Assembly (NCBI GenBank): GCA_017395245.1
Contig: JAFPVR010000001.1
Span: forward strand, 1 to 64,000
Source of the DNA: Bacteroidales bacterium
Lineage (GTDB): Bacteria > Bacteroidota > Bacteroidia > Bacteroidales > WCHB1-69
Length of the DNA: 64,000 nucleotides
Direction: 5' to 3'
Each line of letters starts with the position of its first letter. The stretch's first letter is position 1. Below are positions 63,850 to 64,000 of the stretch, piece after piece. Under the pieces are notes generated by a model. The model was not told where the DNA came from. It ran no database searches and saw only the letters and a program-made list of their open reading frames with translations. A program made the position numbers and the translations under genes.

Positions 63850-63888
63850 CATAGGTCAAAGTCAAAATCATCCTTAAATAGAATCATC

Positions 63889-64000
63889 ATGTTAGAAATC
63901 ACCAGTATAGAGAAAGGTATTGTCATCGACCACATTACCGCCGGCTACGGAATCCAGGTGTTCAACTATCTGAACCTTGACAAGGCCGATTATAATGTCG
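63889..64000 (+). CDS. pyrI: Aspartate carbamoyltransferase, regulatory subunit (start only)
   Basis: The first 37 codons read [19 protein letters not shown], then [15 protein letters not shown], which matches the N-terminal allosteric domain of PyrI that binds CTP and ATP. The rest, including the zinc-binding domain, lies beyond the window. It is 162 bases after pyrB and follows the inverted repeat element. Confidence 0.85.
   Translation, partial: MLEITSIEKGIVIDHITAGYGIQVFNYLNLDKADYNV

Noticed and set aside
1..64000. tRNA or rRNA genes.
   Set aside because: No cloverleaf-like sequence or rRNA segment was recognised on reading; a covariance scan was not possible here.

Overview
The window is chromosomal DNA from a member of the Bacteroidota, most likely the order Bacteroidales. 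Three things support this: promoters of the Bacteroidetes type (-7 box TAnnTTTG) lie in front of many genes, Shine-Dalgarno sequences are weak or absent, and the gene content fits (FucI/FucA with an FGGY kinase, pyrB followed by pyrI, butyrate kinase, ftsQ-ftsA-ftsZ, BspA-like leucine-rich repeats, IS1182- and ISL3-type insertion sequences). No genus can be named from sequence alone, and no rRNA or tRNA gene was seen.

Region 1 (1-18.6 kb) is accessory and is the most unusual part. The tail of an ISL3-like insertion sequence has cut off the start of a tubulin/FtsZ-like GTPase gene. Downstream on the same strand come a 1157-residue membrane protein with a calpain-like cysteine protease domain, a lipoprotein with C-terminal membrane helices, a small coiled-coil lipoprotein, a membrane-anchored phosphoribosyltransferase-histidine phosphatase fusion, and a peptidoglycan-amidase-fold protein without a signal peptide. 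An IS1182-type element follows. After it comes a 2091-residue protein with an N-terminal DUF4062/TIR-like domain, a STAND-like NTPase and a very long helical-repeat region with pentatricopeptide-like (PPR-like) units. The layout resembles a conflict or stress-response locus: a sensor NTPase, a protease, a nucleotide-handling enzyme and a filament-forming GTPase.

Region 2 (18.7-34.7 kb) is also largely accessory. It holds a decayed fragment, an AAA ATPase with a nuclease-like tail, a lipocalin-like lipoprotein, a DUF5675 protein, an LRR/Sel1 protein and a secreted esterase. Two further ATPase sets follow. The first has a protein kinase-AAA+ fusion with a YbjN-like partner, divergent from a ClpX-like ATPase, an unknown protein and a LytTR regulator coupled to a membrane protein. 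The second is a minus-strand group of three unknown proteins ending in an AAA ATPase.

Region 3 (34.8-44.1 kb) is metabolic and envelope-related: a cluster for an amino/deoxy sugar and glycan initiation (two initiating sugar transferases, a LegC-type aminotransferase, a nucleotide-sugar 4,6-dehydratase), then L-fucose catabolism (isomerase, aldolase, FGGY kinase) and a WecA/MraY-type transferase.

Region 4 (44.1-64 kb) is mostly core genome: RluD-type pseudouridine synthase, a CAP-domain secreted protein, a split chromate transporter, aminopeptidase P, an S41 protease lipoprotein, an outer-membrane barrel, a POT peptide transporter, thioredoxin, butyrate kinase, NAD kinase, ftsQ-ftsA-ftsZ, xylulokinase, pyrB and the start of pyrI. 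Several families of short palindromic repeats are scattered between these genes, and one repeat array lies inside the sugar-kinase gene.
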